Shown: piece after piece, positions 1 through 7,363 of the stretch
Position numbering within the stretch: the first letter of the stretch is position 1
Layout: the number at the start of each line of letters is the position of its first letter
Source: an uncultured Bacilli bacterium
GTDB taxonomy: Bacteria; Bacillota_I; Bacilli_A; RF39; UBA660
Assembly (NCBI GenBank): GCA_934183185.1
Contig: CAKPSO010000029.1
Span: forward strand, 1-13,882
Direction: 5' to 3'
Length of the DNA: 13,882 nucleotides
Notes under the pieces: model-generated
Databases searched by the model: none
Told to the model about the DNA's origin: nothing
The model's input: only the letters and a program-made list of their open reading frames with translations
Program-made: the position numbers and the translations under genes

Positions 1-74
1 ATAGAATCTAATTCCTTAGCACCATATTTAACTTGTAATTCATCATAATCTTTTCTTAAATCTTCTATCTTCAA
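1..74 (-). CDS. 5' end of an unidentified gene running off the window
   Basis: A reading frame starts at a TTG codon (74-72) and is open to the window edge, giving 25 residues beginning MKIEDLRKDYDELQ. The start is chosen because a strong Shine-Dalgarno, AGGAAGGTG, sits 6 bases upstream (about 81-89) and no ATG is better placed. The peptide is charged and looks helical. There are too few residues for a family call. A faint resemblance to the N-terminus of some uracil-DNA-glycosylase-like proteins was considered but is not claimed. It is the most downstream gene in the window and is separated from the next ORF by about 150 AT-rich bases. Confidence 0.55.
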   Translation of the reverse strand, partial: MKIEDLRKDYDELQVKYGAKELDS

Positions 75-91
75 AATGTTCACCTTCCTAT

Positions 92-228
92 AAAAAATTT
101 TATTTAAGTAGTTCTTACCCAATTTTCCTTATAATTTTTGTTAATTTTTTATTAAAAATTGTAAAAATAAATTTAATTAAAAATCTTATAAAATAAGGGG
201 TTTAAAGAGAGTTTATATAAGTCATTAT
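92..228. other. AT-rich gap without a recognisable gene
   Basis: No open frame of note lies on either strand. A small hairpin, CTTAT AAA ATAAG at 185-197, is followed on the minus strand by ATTTTTAATT. It could be a weak terminator for the short ORF upstream (229-318), but the stem is only 5 bp and all but two bases are A or T. Nothing else stands out. Confidence 0.3.
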
Positions 229-318
229 TTACCACGAAATGGGGGCTTTTGAAAAACTTTTTTGACTATTACCTGTTTTCTTTTCTGCTCTAATTTTCCT
301 TTTTTGATACATATCCAT
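229..318 (-). CDS. Short basic ORF of 29 codons, unknown
   Basis: The ORF encodes a 29-residue basic peptide starting MDMYQKRKIRAEKK and ending KAPISW, with a TAA stop. A Shine-Dalgarno-like GAAAGAAGTG lies about 6 bases before the ATG at 318, which is the main reason to take it seriously. The peptide is rich in Lys/Arg and has no membrane segment. It could be a real small protein, the surviving N-terminus of a truncated gene, or chance. No family is recognised. It lies between the RhuM remnant and the partial gene at the window edge, in a region with other signs of decay. Confidence 0.3.
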   Translation of the reverse strand: MDMYQKRKIRAEKKTGNSQKSFSKAPISW

Positions 319-393
319 TTTAATCACTTCTTTCTATTTTATTTTACCTTAATTAGTACTATATACCACTCTAATCATAAACGCTAATATGAT

Positions 394-654
394 TCATATA
401 ACTAAACTATAAATAGTTGTGTTATAGTTTTTTCCGTCATCTGCAGTTAACGAGCATTTCTCGGTAACTGATTTTTTATCTAACTCATTATCTTCAAATA
501 TATGTTTCAAGTGTAAACTTATATTATCTGTAGAGCATTCAAAAACTTTCGACATTTCTTTTTGTGATAACCAAAGTGTTTCATCCTTATAAATAGCATC
601 AACAATAATATTTCCATCATTATTTTTATATATTAACAAGTTATTTTCGTTCAT
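394..654 (-). pseudogene. Truncated RhuM-family protein, N-terminal remnant
   Basis: The 86-residue product matches the N-terminal part of RhuM-family proteins (often annotated virulence protein RhuM, usually about 300 residues or more): an opening IYKNNDGNIIVDA, then DETLWLSQKEMSKVF, ISLHLKHIFEDNEL and TADDGKNYNTTIYSL. The order is as in the family, which has a helix-turn-helix-like start. The frame stops at TGA (394-396) where the family normally continues with a stretch like DVIIxVGYRV. After that stop the same frame still reads IILAFMIRV before a TAA at 349-351, which looks like a decayed continuation. The start is the ATG at 654, with TGGGGTG 9 bases upstream; an in-frame GTG at 666 lies inside that Shine-Dalgarno. 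RhuM genes are often accessory and associated with mobile DNA. The molecular role is not established. Confidence 0.7.
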
Positions 655-990
655 ATTATTATTCACCCCATTCGTATAAAATTTGCTAGCAATTTAGAAC
701 CATTTGGTATCCGTATGTTTATTATACTATATATATTTATAAATTTCTCTAATGTTAAAAATTTTTTTATATTTTTAGTCAAATTTTTAACTGTATAGCA
801 TAATAAAACAGATTATTCTTCTAACCTGTCTTATTCTTTTTAAATATTATACTAATTACTACTAAACTAATTCCTAACACAATTTTAATAATACCATTAT
901 ACATAGAATTACCTATATCAATTTTGATAAATGTTAATTTCGATTGTGCAATTCTATAATGTTGTAGCTAAATTAAATATCAATAATAAT
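655..990. other. Gene-poor AT-rich stretch
   Basis: This 336-base stretch holds the 5' leader of the RhuM remnant, with a TATAAT-like box on the minus strand near 721-726 and the palindrome TTGCTAGCAA at 683-692. It also holds the short membrane ORF at 821-904, listed separately. No RNA gene and no convincing terminator for the CHAP gene (stop at 991) could be seen. Confidence 0.4.
821..904 (-). CDS. Possible 27-residue membrane peptide or C-terminal fragment
   Basis: The ORF reads MYNGIIKIVLGISLVV followed by ISIIF and a basic KKNKTG tail, then TAG. This is one hydrophobic helix with a positive C-terminal end, typical either of a tiny membrane peptide or of the C-terminal anchor of a surface protein. 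The frame is open a further 23 codons upstream of the ATG without a clear start. Only a weak AGGT precedes the ATG. The anchor-like shape and the surrounding decay make a gene remnant as likely as a functional peptide. No family is recognised. Confidence 0.25.
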   Translation of the reverse strand: MYNGIIKIVLGISLVVISIIFKKNKTG

Positions 991-1989
991 TTATTTTGCC
1001 TTACCTTTGTTTTTAATTTTTATAATTGTTGCCGTCATAATAAGTAGCATAACTAATGTAAAGGTACAGGTTAAATACATATTTAACTTTGTCTTTTGTT
1101 TAGATACATTTTTAGTAGTACTTACTATTTTTACCTGTCCTTCTTTTTCTATATTTTTTCTGGTAATATGTAGAGTATATTCTCTTGTAGTATTATTTTC
1201 TGATACTACTTCTAATTTAATATCATTAGTTCCAACTGCTAATTCATGATCACCTGTACCTTTTAAAGTTGCTTTTGCGTCTTCCAATTCTGCATTAATA
1301 TTCATACTTTCTATTTCGTTATTAACTTCTATATTATATTCTAGAGTGTCTTTATTAAAATCTATACTACCAGTACTTAAAGTGATACTTTTTAAATAAT
1401 TATTATCTGATTTTTCTACTGGTTTACTTACTATATTAGTAGTATTTGAAGATTCTGTATTATTGGATGGTACTTTTGGAGCTTCGTCTAGATAAATATA
1501 TCCAATTACACTATATTGATTAGCACCATACTTACATGCAGCTGGTTTAGCATTCTCTCTACATGCTCTTGCTGTGCTTTCATCAACCGAATTATCTATA
1601 CAGGTAATAAATTCCGGATCTTCTTCATTAATACAATTACTATCTGAATCCCAAACATAAATATCATTACCAATTACTTTTTCTACATATCCAACATGTC
1701 CATATGAAGTCATATTCCAAACAATCACAGAATTATTTCTTGGTTCCTGACCTACTGAATATCCTGCCTGCTTAGCAGATGTGTACCAGGTATTAGCATT
1801 ACCCCATGCTGGTAATATAACCCCTACTCTTTCACTAGCTTGTTTCCATGTATACCAAGTACAGTTAACACCATAGGGTCCATTTGGACTATATGGATTG
1901 GAAATAGCATTAACTTTTAATGCTCCTATACTATTTAGTCCAATAATAACAAGAATTTTTATTAATATATTTAATTTTTTTGTTTTCAT
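991..1989 (-). CDS. Membrane-anchored CHAP-domain wall hydrolase with cadherin-like domain
   Basis: A predicted secreted peptidoglycan hydrolase (amidase or endopeptidase) of 332 residues. Residues 6-28 form a signal peptide ending VNA. Residues about 33-167 are a CHAP domain with Cys43 in NCTWYTW and His98 in YGHVGYVE as the catalytic pair. An insertion late in the CHAP domain carries four cysteines (119, 130, 143, 152) that could form disulfides outside the cell. Residues about 197-276 match a cadherin-like beta-sandwich domain (LKSITLSTGSIDF ... REYTLHITRK). One transmembrane helix and a KIKNKGKAK tail end the protein, so it is probably anchored facing the wall. No LPXTG motif is present. 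The start is the ATG at 1989, 7 bases after GGGAG; the ATG at 1995 is too close to that site. It is probably transcribed from its own promoter. Confidence 0.85.
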   Translation of the reverse strand: MKTKKLNILIKILVIIGLNSIGALKVNAISNPYSPNGPYGVNCTWYTWKQASERVGVILPAWGNANTWYTSAKQAGYSVGQEPRNNSVIVWNMTSYGHVGYVEKVIGNDIYVWDSDSNCINEEDPEFITCIDNSVDESTARACRENAKPAACKYGANQYSVIGYIYLDEAPKVPSNNTESSNTTNIVSKPVEKSDNNYLKSITLSTGSIDFNKDTLEYNIEVNNEIESMNINAELEDAKATLKGTGDHELAVGTNDIKLEVVSENNTTREYTLHITRKNIEKEGQVKIVSTTKNVSKQKTKLNMYLTCTFTLVMLLIMTATIIKIKNKGKAK

Positions 1990-2017
1990 GTACATACTCC
2001 CTTTTTTCTTTATATTT

Positions 2018-2026
2018 ATTATATCA
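2018..2026 (-). promoter_or_regulatory. Extended -10 promoter of the CHAP gene
   Basis: On the minus strand this reads TGATATAAT, a full extended -10 element, about 30 bases before the CHAP start codon. No good -35 box lies 16-18 bases upstream, which is common for extended -10 promoters. The same TGATATAAT occurs before the aminopeptidase gene (6351-6359). Confidence 0.55.
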
Positions 2027-2060
2027 TTTGTTTAATGCTTTTTGAGTATTAAATTAGTAA

Positions 2061-2093
2061 AAGAGTCATAAATTTCAAATATCTATGACTCTT
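2061..2093 (-). terminator. Terminator after the SPFH/zinc-ribbon operon
   Basis: A perfect 10-bp inverted repeat (AAGAGTCATA / TATGACTCTT) with a 13-base loop lies 11 bases after the zinc-ribbon gene stop. On the minus strand it is followed by TTTTACTAATTT, a broken T-run. It separates the operon from the CHAP gene. Confidence 0.7.
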
Positions 2094-2103
2094 AATATTA
2101 TCT

Positions 2104-3588
2104 TTACTTTTTAATTATATCTTTAATATTATCAATATCTACTGCATCTATTAGATCTTTAACATCTAAAAAGCTACTATTTTTTCCTTTTACTTCCTTA
2201 TTATTCGCTCCATACATCATTGAATTACTAAGTCCTGTTTCTTTCTTAATAAAAGTATCTTTCTTTTTTAAATTAGTCATATTGGTCTTAGTCTCAGTCT
2301 CATAATTATGCCTAGCATCTTGATTTCTATATTTAGCATAAATAATTGCATAATAGATGAAACCACTTAATAGGAATAGCCATGGCCACATTTCATCATC
2401 ACTATAAGTAAACCACATAGCTAAGAATCCTAATATTTCAACAAAAAATGATACAGCAAATAATTTAGGTTTATGTATAGGTACACTACCAATAGTTTCT
2501 TTAGTTCTAGCATTAACAGCTACATAGTGAAGTATACTTTTATCATTTTTCTTTTCATGATAACTATAAAGCCATACTGGTAAGTAAGCTGCCATCCATT
2601 GCTGTCCTTTTATATCTAAATTTTCATTACTCCATTTAACTCCACGATCATAATACTTTAATGTCTCGTTACAGGCAAATCTAGCTATATCTTTTGACTG
2701 TTCTTTTACTATATTTTTTAATTCATCAACATTAGTATCTCTTTTTTCTGAAGTATATCCCTTTATATAATTAGCATCCCATTTAACACAGTTTTCAGTA
2801 TCAAATGGCATGATAGCATTTATTATGTTATTAGTTCTATTACTAGAATTAGTATTTAACTTATCTTTAGATGATTCAATAGTTAAACCTTCTATAGTTA
2901 AATCAAAGTCTCTTTCTATATCATATAATTCAGCATCATAATAAGTTTCTGTACTATCACCATTTTTTACTGTGTAACTTCTTAATTTATGTTCTCCTTG
3001 ACCTTTCAAACTAGCATGGGTGTTGGCATCAATAATCATATATGGTAAGTATACTCCCATTACATTTTCTGTAGTAAACTCTCTTCTAAATGTAGGGTGA
3101 GCAAAGAATTTTCTTTTACCAACAAACTTTTCTATTTCTGATTTTGCTTCTTTTTTAGTAATTTTAAATGGGAGTACAGTATCTGGAACAGCTCCATTAG
3201 GTATTTGTTCATTTACTGATAAAGTATTTCTACACCAGTGACATCTTGCTTGAGTGGAGGTTTTAGTATCAACTACTACTTCTGCTCCACAACTACTGCA
3301 TTTAAAAGTTAAAATATCCTTAGTATCAGCTATTATATTAGTAGCTCCAGAGCCAAGTAATTGGCCCTTTAAACTACTTATATTATTTTCTTTATTTTCT
3401 ACCTTTTTTGGTTCAAATTCATGTCTACAGAAATTACATCTTAATTTACCTGTTTTAGCATTTAGAGAAATATCTGTAGCTCCACATTTAGGACATTTAT
3501 TCTGCCCATCATAGTTATCTTTATCAGTATCAATAATTTTTATTTCTTCACTATTATTTTCTGTTACTTTTTCCTTCTCTTCAGTCAT
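2104..3588 (-). CDS. YdjG-like zinc-ribbon membrane protein (TFIIB-type ribbons)
   Basis: A 494-residue membrane protein with two N-terminal zinc ribbons: CPKC (32, 35) with CNFC (51, 54), and CSSC (97, 100) with CHWC (116, 119). A middle region carries the family motif YLPVWLYSY followed by HYVAVNARTKETIGSVP. Two transmembrane helices follow (about 376-393 and 401-418), then a 72-residue polar, mostly cytoplasmic tail. The layout and PVW motif match B. subtilis YdjG and related TFIIB-zinc-ribbon proteins, which work with SPFH proteins in membrane stress; that role is inferred here. It starts 2 bases after the stop of the SPFH gene and uses GGGG near 3597-3600 as ribosome site, inside the last codons of that gene. 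The two are therefore surely one operon and probably one complex. Confidence 0.75.
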   Translation of the reverse strand: MTEEKEKVTENNSEEIKIIDTDKDNYDGQNKCPKCGATDISLNAKTGKLRCNFCRHEFEPKKVENKENNISSLKGQLLGSGATNIIADTKDILTFKCSSCGAEVVVDTKTSTQARCHWCRNTLSVNEQIPNGAVPDTVLPFKITKKEAKSEIEKFVGKRKFFAHPTFRREFTTENVMGVYLPYMIIDANTHASLKGQGEHKLRSYTVKNGDSTETYYDAELYDIERDFDLTIEGLTIESSKDKLNTNSSNRTNNIINAIMPFDTENCVKWDANYIKGYTSEKRDTNVDELKNIVKEQSKDIARFACNETLKYYDRGVKWSNENLDIKGQQWMAAYLPVWLYSYHEKKNDKSILHYVAVNARTKETIGSVPIHKPKLFAVSFFVEILGFLAMWFTYSDDEMWPWLFLLSGFIYYAIIYAKYRNQDARHNYETETKTNMTNLKKKDTFIKKETGLSNSMMYGANNKEVKGKNSSFLDVKDLIDAVDIDNIKDIIKK

Positions 3589-3590
3589 AA

Positions 3591-4748
3591 TTAAAGCCCC
3601 AATAGGTTCTTCTTTGCTGCATCAAATTCTTCCTGTGATATTACGTTGTTGTCTAGTAATTGTTTTAATTTAGTTAATTTTTCATATGGGTCTTCAGTTT
3701 GAGTATTAGACTGCTGTACTGGTTGATTAAATGCTCCTATAGTATTACCGGTTGCATTTATACCCATACCCATAAATGCCATGTTAGAGGCACCACCATT
3801 TTCTCCTGCAGCTTGGAATCCTCTAGCAACTGACTGTTGCATAAATGAATTACCACGTGCTCCTGATAGGGCATCTGCTTTTTTAACATCACTAAGTAAT
3901 TTTTTAGTATCTTCATCATATTCAATAGCAGTGATGGCTACTTTTACTATTTCTAATCCTCTATCTGATGTCCATTTATAATTTTCTTCTACGGCAGTAG
4001 ATAATGAGTTAGCAAAGCCAATTTGATCTCCTTGAATTTTTGCCATACGATTTCCCTTACTAGGATCATTGGTGTAATTAGAGAAAGCTGCAGATAAGCT
4101 ACCAACTACTTCATTAAATAATTGTTCTCCAGCTACATTATCCATGTCAGCTAAATCGAAAATTTCAGAATCTGGTCTTAAATATTCTGTTGGTACAAAG
4201 TTTTTAATAAATAGGATTGGATCAACTACTTTTATAGTATATGTACCTCTAGTCATAGCTCCTACTTGAGCATTCATGTAGGCATCATCCCAATATATTT
4301 CTGATTGGGTACCAAATTTATTTCCTGGTATTTCTTTTAAATTAATATAAAATACTGTCTGTTCTCCTGCCGGAATACCACCAAATTTGAATCTTTCCCA
4401 TGATGTTTTAATAGTAGATGAAATTAGTCCATCTCCTGCTAAGAATGATTTAGAATTTTGATCATCACTCTTGAAAATAAATCCACCTGGTTCAGTAATA
4501 CATCCTGTAATAGCTCCATCTTGCATAGTAATTAAGGCAGTTCCTTCTGGTACTACTATTTTACTTCCATTAGTAATTATATTTTCTGAACCTTTAGTAT
4601 TTGCTCCACGACCATTATCAGTACTCTTTCTTTCTGCGCCAAATACTACAGCTGTTGCTGGTATATTACTTCTTGGAGTAATAAAATCCTTCCATTGATC
4701 AGCAAAAGTTCCTCCTAATGCTCCTGTAAATGCTTTAATAAATCCCAT
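3591..4748 (-). CDS. SPFH-domain protein with SHOCT tail (YdjI/virion-core-like)
   Basis: A 385-residue cytoplasmic or membrane-surface protein of the SPFH (stomatin/prohibitin) superfamily, virion-core-like branch (COG4260 type). It begins with the family-typical MGFIKAFTGALGGTFADQWK and carries PGGFIF, FYINLKEIPGNKFGT and YTIKVVDPILFIKNFVP in the usual order (about 25-290). A Gly/Asn/Gln-rich linker (about 295-350) leads to a SHOCT-type end, DPYEKLTKLKQLLDNN plus VISQEEFDAAKKNLL (353-385). Some relatives end in a zinc ribbon instead; here the ribbons are in the partner gene. There is no transmembrane helix, so membrane recruitment probably depends on the zinc-ribbon partner. The start ATG at 4748 is preceded by AGGAG with 5-base spacing. 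It is the first gene of the two-gene operon. Confidence 0.85.
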   Translation of the reverse strand: MGFIKAFTGALGGTFADQWKDFITPRSNIPATAVVFGAERKSTDNGRGANTKGSENIITNGSKIVVPEGTALITMQDGAITGCITEPGGFIFKSDDQNSKSFLAGDGLISSTIKTSWERFKFGGIPAGEQTVFYINLKEIPGNKFGTQSEIYWDDAYMNAQVGAMTRGTYTIKVVDPILFIKNFVPTEYLRPDSEIFDLADMDNVAGEQLFNEVVGSLSAAFSNYTNDPSKGNRMAKIQGDQIGFANSLSTAVEENYKWTSDRGLEIVKVAITAIEYDEDTKKLLSDVKKADALSGARGNSFMQQSVARGFQAAGENGGASNMAFMGMGINATGNTIGAFNQPVQQSNTQTEDPYEKLTKLKQLLDNNVISQEEFDAAKKNLLGL

Positions 4749-4825
4749 ATTATCTCCTCACTTTCATTATCTGGATTTAAATTTTAGCTGTAAACCGTTT
4801 CATTATTATGTTAGCACCACATCCC

Positions 4826-4859
4826 TACATAATATTTTGTTTATGTATTTAGTATAACA
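4826..4859 (-). promoter_or_regulatory. Promoter and inverted repeat upstream of the SPFH operon
   Basis: The minus strand has TGTTATACT (4859-4851), an extended -10, about 100 bases before the SPFH start. Immediately downstream, where transcription would begin, is a 7-bp inverted repeat TACATAA / TTATGTA with an 8-base gap (4826-4832 and 4841-4847). The placement suits an operator, but no regulator is known. Confidence 0.4.
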
Positions 4860-4882
4860 TATTTTTTTCTTTTTCATAGAAA

Positions 4883-4905
4883 AAAGTAACCAGATAGGCT
4901 ACTTT
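4883..4905 (-). terminator. Terminator after the aminopeptidase gene
   Basis: On the minus strand, AAAGTAGCC and GGTTACTTT pair (9 bp, one G-T) around a 5-base loop, and the T-run continues past the stem. It lies 7 bases after the aminopeptidase stop. Confidence 0.75.
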
Positions 4906-4911
4906 ACTTAG

Positions 4912-6306
4912 TTATTCATAGTTTACTTTATCATTACTTTCATAGAAAGCTTTATATCCAGAATATGCAGAATATATATCAAACTTAGAAGTTACTTCAT
5001 ATGGAGAATGCATTGATATTACTGGTACGCCACAATCGATAACGTCTATTCCCTTATTAGCTAAGATATAAGCAATAGTACCACCACCACCGATATCAAC
5101 TTTTCCTAATTCTGATACTTGATACTTAATATTATTATTTTCAAATACTTTGCGTACATAAGCTACAAATTCAGCATTAGCATCACTTGCTCCAGATTTA
5201 CCTCTAGAACCTGTATATTTATTTAGTTCTACACCATAGCCAATATAAGATGAATTATTAACTTCTGATACATCTTGGTAGTTAGGATCCATTCCAGCTC
5301 CTACATCGGCTGATAACATTTTAGAATTACAGAATACTTTAGTTATAGCACCTGGATAATTGGTATTAGTTTTATCTAATAAATCATTTATGAAGTAATC
5401 GAATACATCAGAATACATTCCGGTATTGCCATAACTACCTATTTCTTCTTTATCAGCAAATATAGCTATATTGGTTAAATTAGAATTATTAGAATTAGTA
5501 ATAGCTTGTAGTAAGGTATAAGCACATACTCTGTCATCTTGACCATATGATGCTACCATACTTCTATCAAATCCTAAATGCTTAGCTTTAAATGCTGGTA
5601 CTATTTCAAGTTCAGAACTATAGAAATCAAGTTCAGTAATATTATACTTTTCATTAAGTAATGTCATAATATTTTCTTTGATTGAATTATTTTCTTTATT
5701 TGGAATACTTCCTATTAATATGTTAAGATCTTCCCCTTCTATAGCTTTTCCTATTTTCTTTTCATACTGTTTTTCAGCTAGATGAGGCAAAATATCAGTA
5801 ATAGTAAATATTGGATCATTATCATCTTCTCCAATATTAATTTTTATTTTTTCTCCTGTTGGTTTAACTATTACGCCATGTATAGCTAAGGGTATAGCTG
5901 TCCATTGGTACTTTTTAATTCCCCCATAATAATGAGTTTTAAATAATGCTAATTTAGCATCTTCATATAGAGGATTAGGTTTTAAGTCTAATCTAGGAGA
6001 ATCAATATGTGCTCCTATTATATTTAGACCATCTGCTAATTCTTTACTACCAATAGTAGCTGCAAAAACACTTTTACCTCTATTATCCAGATATACCTTA
6101 TCTCCAGGATTTAAACTAGAAATATTTTTAATATTTTTAAATCCTTTTTCTTTTAGAGTATTAATAATATAATTATTAGCTTCTCTTTCTGTCTTAGAAC
6201 TATTTAAGAAAGTAATATAGTTATCACTAAAGCTATATATTTTTTCTTTTTCATTATTATCAATATTTTTCCATCCACAACACTTATCATTCATAAATTT
6301 ATTCAT
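4912..6306 (-). CDS. M18-family zinc aminopeptidase
   Basis: A 464-residue cytosolic metallo-aminopeptidase of peptidase family M18, which removes N-terminal amino acids from peptides and forms large tetrahedral oligomers in relatives. The co-catalytic metal site is complete: His100 in GAHIDSPRLD, Asp258 in YGQDDRVCAY, the catalytic Glu287 and ligand Glu288 in DKEEIGSYGNTGM, Asp334 in SADVGAGMDP and His433 in SMHSPYEV. Length and motif order are normal for bacterial M18 enzymes. There is no signal peptide. The ATG at 6306 follows AGGAGAG by 5 bases. It appears to be a single-gene unit between two terminators. The substrate range and a gene symbol (apeA-like) cannot be fixed from sequence. Confidence 0.93.
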   Translation of the reverse strand: MNKFMNDKCCGWKNIDNNEKEKIYSFSDNYITFLNSSKTEREANNYIINTLKEKGFKNIKNISSLNPGDKVYLDNRGKSVFAATIGSKELADGLNIIGAHIDSPRLDLKPNPLYEDAKLALFKTHYYGGIKKYQWTAIPLAIHGVIVKPTGEKIKINIGEDDNDPIFTITDILPHLAEKQYEKKIGKAIEGEDLNILIGSIPNKENNSIKENIMTLLNEKYNITELDFYSSELEIVPAFKAKHLGFDRSMVASYGQDDRVCAYTLLQAITNSNNSNLTNIAIFADKEEIGSYGNTGMYSDVFDYFINDLLDKTNTNYPGAITKVFCNSKMLSADVGAGMDPNYQDVSEVNNSSYIGYGVELNKYTGSRGKSGASDANAEFVAYVRKVFENNNIKYQVSELGKVDIGGGGTIAYILANKGIDVIDCGVPVISMHSPYEVTSKFDIYSAYSGYKAFYESNDKVNYE

Positions 6307-6326
6307 ATATACTCTCCTCTTTCATT

Positions 6327-6359
6327 ATTATACTCATGTTTATTTTTTTTATTATATCA
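6327..6359 (-). promoter_or_regulatory. Candidate promoter(s) of the aminopeptidase gene
   Basis: The minus strand has two TATAAT boxes before the gene. TGATATAAT (6359-6351) is an extended -10. A second TATAAT lies at 6332-6327, only about 20 bases before the start codon. Neither has a good -35. The first is favoured because it is extended and leaves a normal leader. Confidence 0.45.
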
Positions 6360-6373
6360 TCTTTATAAAATTA

Positions 6374-6396
6374 AAGCATCTCAATTTGAGATGTTT
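6374..6396 (-). terminator. Terminator overlapping the end of the ferritin-like gene
   Basis: The inverted repeat around CATCTCAATTTGAGATG gives a 10-bp stem with a 3-base loop, followed on the minus strand by CTTTAATTTTAT. The last codons and TGA stop (6383-6381) of the ferritin-like gene lie inside the hairpin. Confidence 0.65.
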
Positions 6397-6869
6397 CTTG
6401 CTTTTTGGATTAAAAAATTATATTTACATGCATGTCTTATTTCATCAGTCATGATAGCCATAAGTAAAGTATAACTATCTCCATTAGGCATTTTACTTAA
6501 TATTTTACGATATTTTTTAATGGCATCTAGTTCCCCAAATAAGGCTTTTTCTAGAGAATCTTTATAGTTTAAGTTTGGTATAGCTGTAGAAGTATTATTA
6601 GTAGGGATATTATTTCCTGTAAATTGATAGTATAGTTCTTTTAAAATATTATTATGTTTTTTCTCGTCATCCCTGATAGTTGCGATAATAGTTTTATCTT
6701 TTTCTTCTTTAGCTATATTAATTAAATTATTATAAAACAATTCATCTTCCTGTTCATCAGCTACCGATTTTTCTATTAAGTTAATAGCTTCATCTAAAGT
6801 TATTAATTCATCATTTTTATTATTTCGATAATCTTCATTATAATTATCAAACATATAATTCATGTACAT
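6381..6869 (-). CDS. Ferritin-like di-iron four-helix protein
   Basis: A 162-residue soluble protein of the ferritin/rubrerythrin-like superfamily. Four helices carry a full di-iron ligand set: a Glu in helix 1 (DEQEDELFY, 38-46), Glu69 and His72 in DDEKKH, Glu113 in ALFGELDAIKKY, and Glu143 and His146 in DEIRHACKY. A flexible Asn/Thr-rich linker (about 85-100) separates the two helix pairs. No rubredoxin domain is present, so it is not a classical rubrerythrin. Iron/oxygen chemistry (peroxide or iron handling) is inferred from the fold and is not proven. The ATG at 6869 is preceded by AGGAGG with a 6-base spacer. It lies 53 bases after the PH-like gene and could be co-transcribed with it. 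Confidence 0.75.
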   Translation of the reverse strand: MYMNYMFDNYNEDYRNNKNDELITLDEAINLIEKSVADEQEDELFYNNLINIAKEEKDKTIIATIRDDEKKHNNILKELYYQFTGNNIPTNNTSTAIPNLNYKDSLEKALFGELDAIKKYRKILSKMPNGDSYTLLMAIMTDEIRHACKYNFLIQKARNISN

Positions 6870-6922
6870 ATATATCCTCCTAAAATAGGATATTCTTATT
6901 AGAAAAAATGGTACATAAATAT

Positions 6923-7321
6923 TTATACTTTATCAAAATAAGTTATTTTTCTTTCCATAACGTCATTTTCTATAGCGTCTCTTAGCAATTTTCTTACTTT
7001 GGCTACATTTTTCAAATTACGTAGATAAACTTTATTACCTATTTTATCACTACTACCATGGCTATCTACAGTAAGACTAATTGTTCCTATACCTAACCAT
7101 CTTTGAATTAGTGATTCAGTCATATCTGGATCTTTTAGGGTATATAGTTCATAGGTATTAGAACGTCTACTTAGAAAACCTGTTGATATTATTAGTTCAT
7201 CTTTAGTTATCTGGTATTTAGTAAAGTTTAGGTGAATTAGTGTTAGAAATCTTTCCCATAAACCACTAGGTTGATCTTCCCATAATATTTCAAATTCTAC
7301 TTCGTCAATATTCTTTTTCAT
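6923..7321 (-). CDS. Small bacterial PH-domain-like protein
   Basis: A 132-residue protein resembling bacterial PH (bPH2/DUF304-type) domains: a strand-rich stretch YQITKDELIISTGFLSRRSNTYELYTL, then SLIQRWLGIGTISLTVDS and a C-terminal helix NVAKVRKLLRDAIE. In larger relatives these domains follow transmembrane helices; here the N-terminus (LWEDQPSGLWERFL) is only mildly hydrophobic, so the protein is probably soluble or peripheral. Role unknown. The ATG at 7321 is chosen because GGAG lies 9 bases upstream; the in-frame TTG at 7330 abuts that site. An AT-only palindrome ATAAATATTTAT (6915-6926) overlaps its stop codon and may be a weak terminator. Confidence 0.6.
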   Translation of the reverse strand: MKKNIDEVEFEILWEDQPSGLWERFLTLIHLNFTKYQITKDELIISTGFLSRRSNTYELYTLKDPDMTESLIQRWLGIGTISLTVDSHGSSDKIGNKVYLRNLKNVAKVRKLLRDAIENDVMERKITYFDKV

Positions 7322-7341
7322 GTACTTCAACTCCTACCGTT

Positions 7342-7350
7342 ATTTTACCA
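7342..7350 (-). promoter_or_regulatory. Extended -10 promoter of the PH-like gene
   Basis: The minus strand reads TGGTAAAAT about 20 bases before the start codon. It lies just beyond the T-run of the upstream ABC terminator, so promoter and terminator nearly touch. No good -35 is visible. Confidence 0.4.
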
Positions 7351-7363
7351 TAACTAGAAAAAA

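Noticed and set aside
394..654. RhuM fragment as half of a working toxin-antitoxin pair
   Set aside because: Only the N-terminal quarter or so remains and no partner gene lies beside it.
1007..1249. Plus-strand open frames opposite the CHAP, SPFH, ABC and rsmH genes
   Set aside because: They lie antisense to genes with clear motifs and lack ribosome sites and recognisable proteins, so they are shadow frames.
4770..4800. TGAAAC upstream of the SPFH gene as a sigma-W -35 box, as in the B. subtilis ydj operon
   Set aside because: No CGTA-like -10 follows at 16-17 bases, so the motif alone is not convincing.
6876..6890. TCCTA/TAGGA hairpin hiding the ribosome site of the ferritin-like gene as a riboswitch
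   Set aside because: The stem is only 5 bp with a 3-base loop and has no larger structured leader. Not enough for a regulatory RNA claim.
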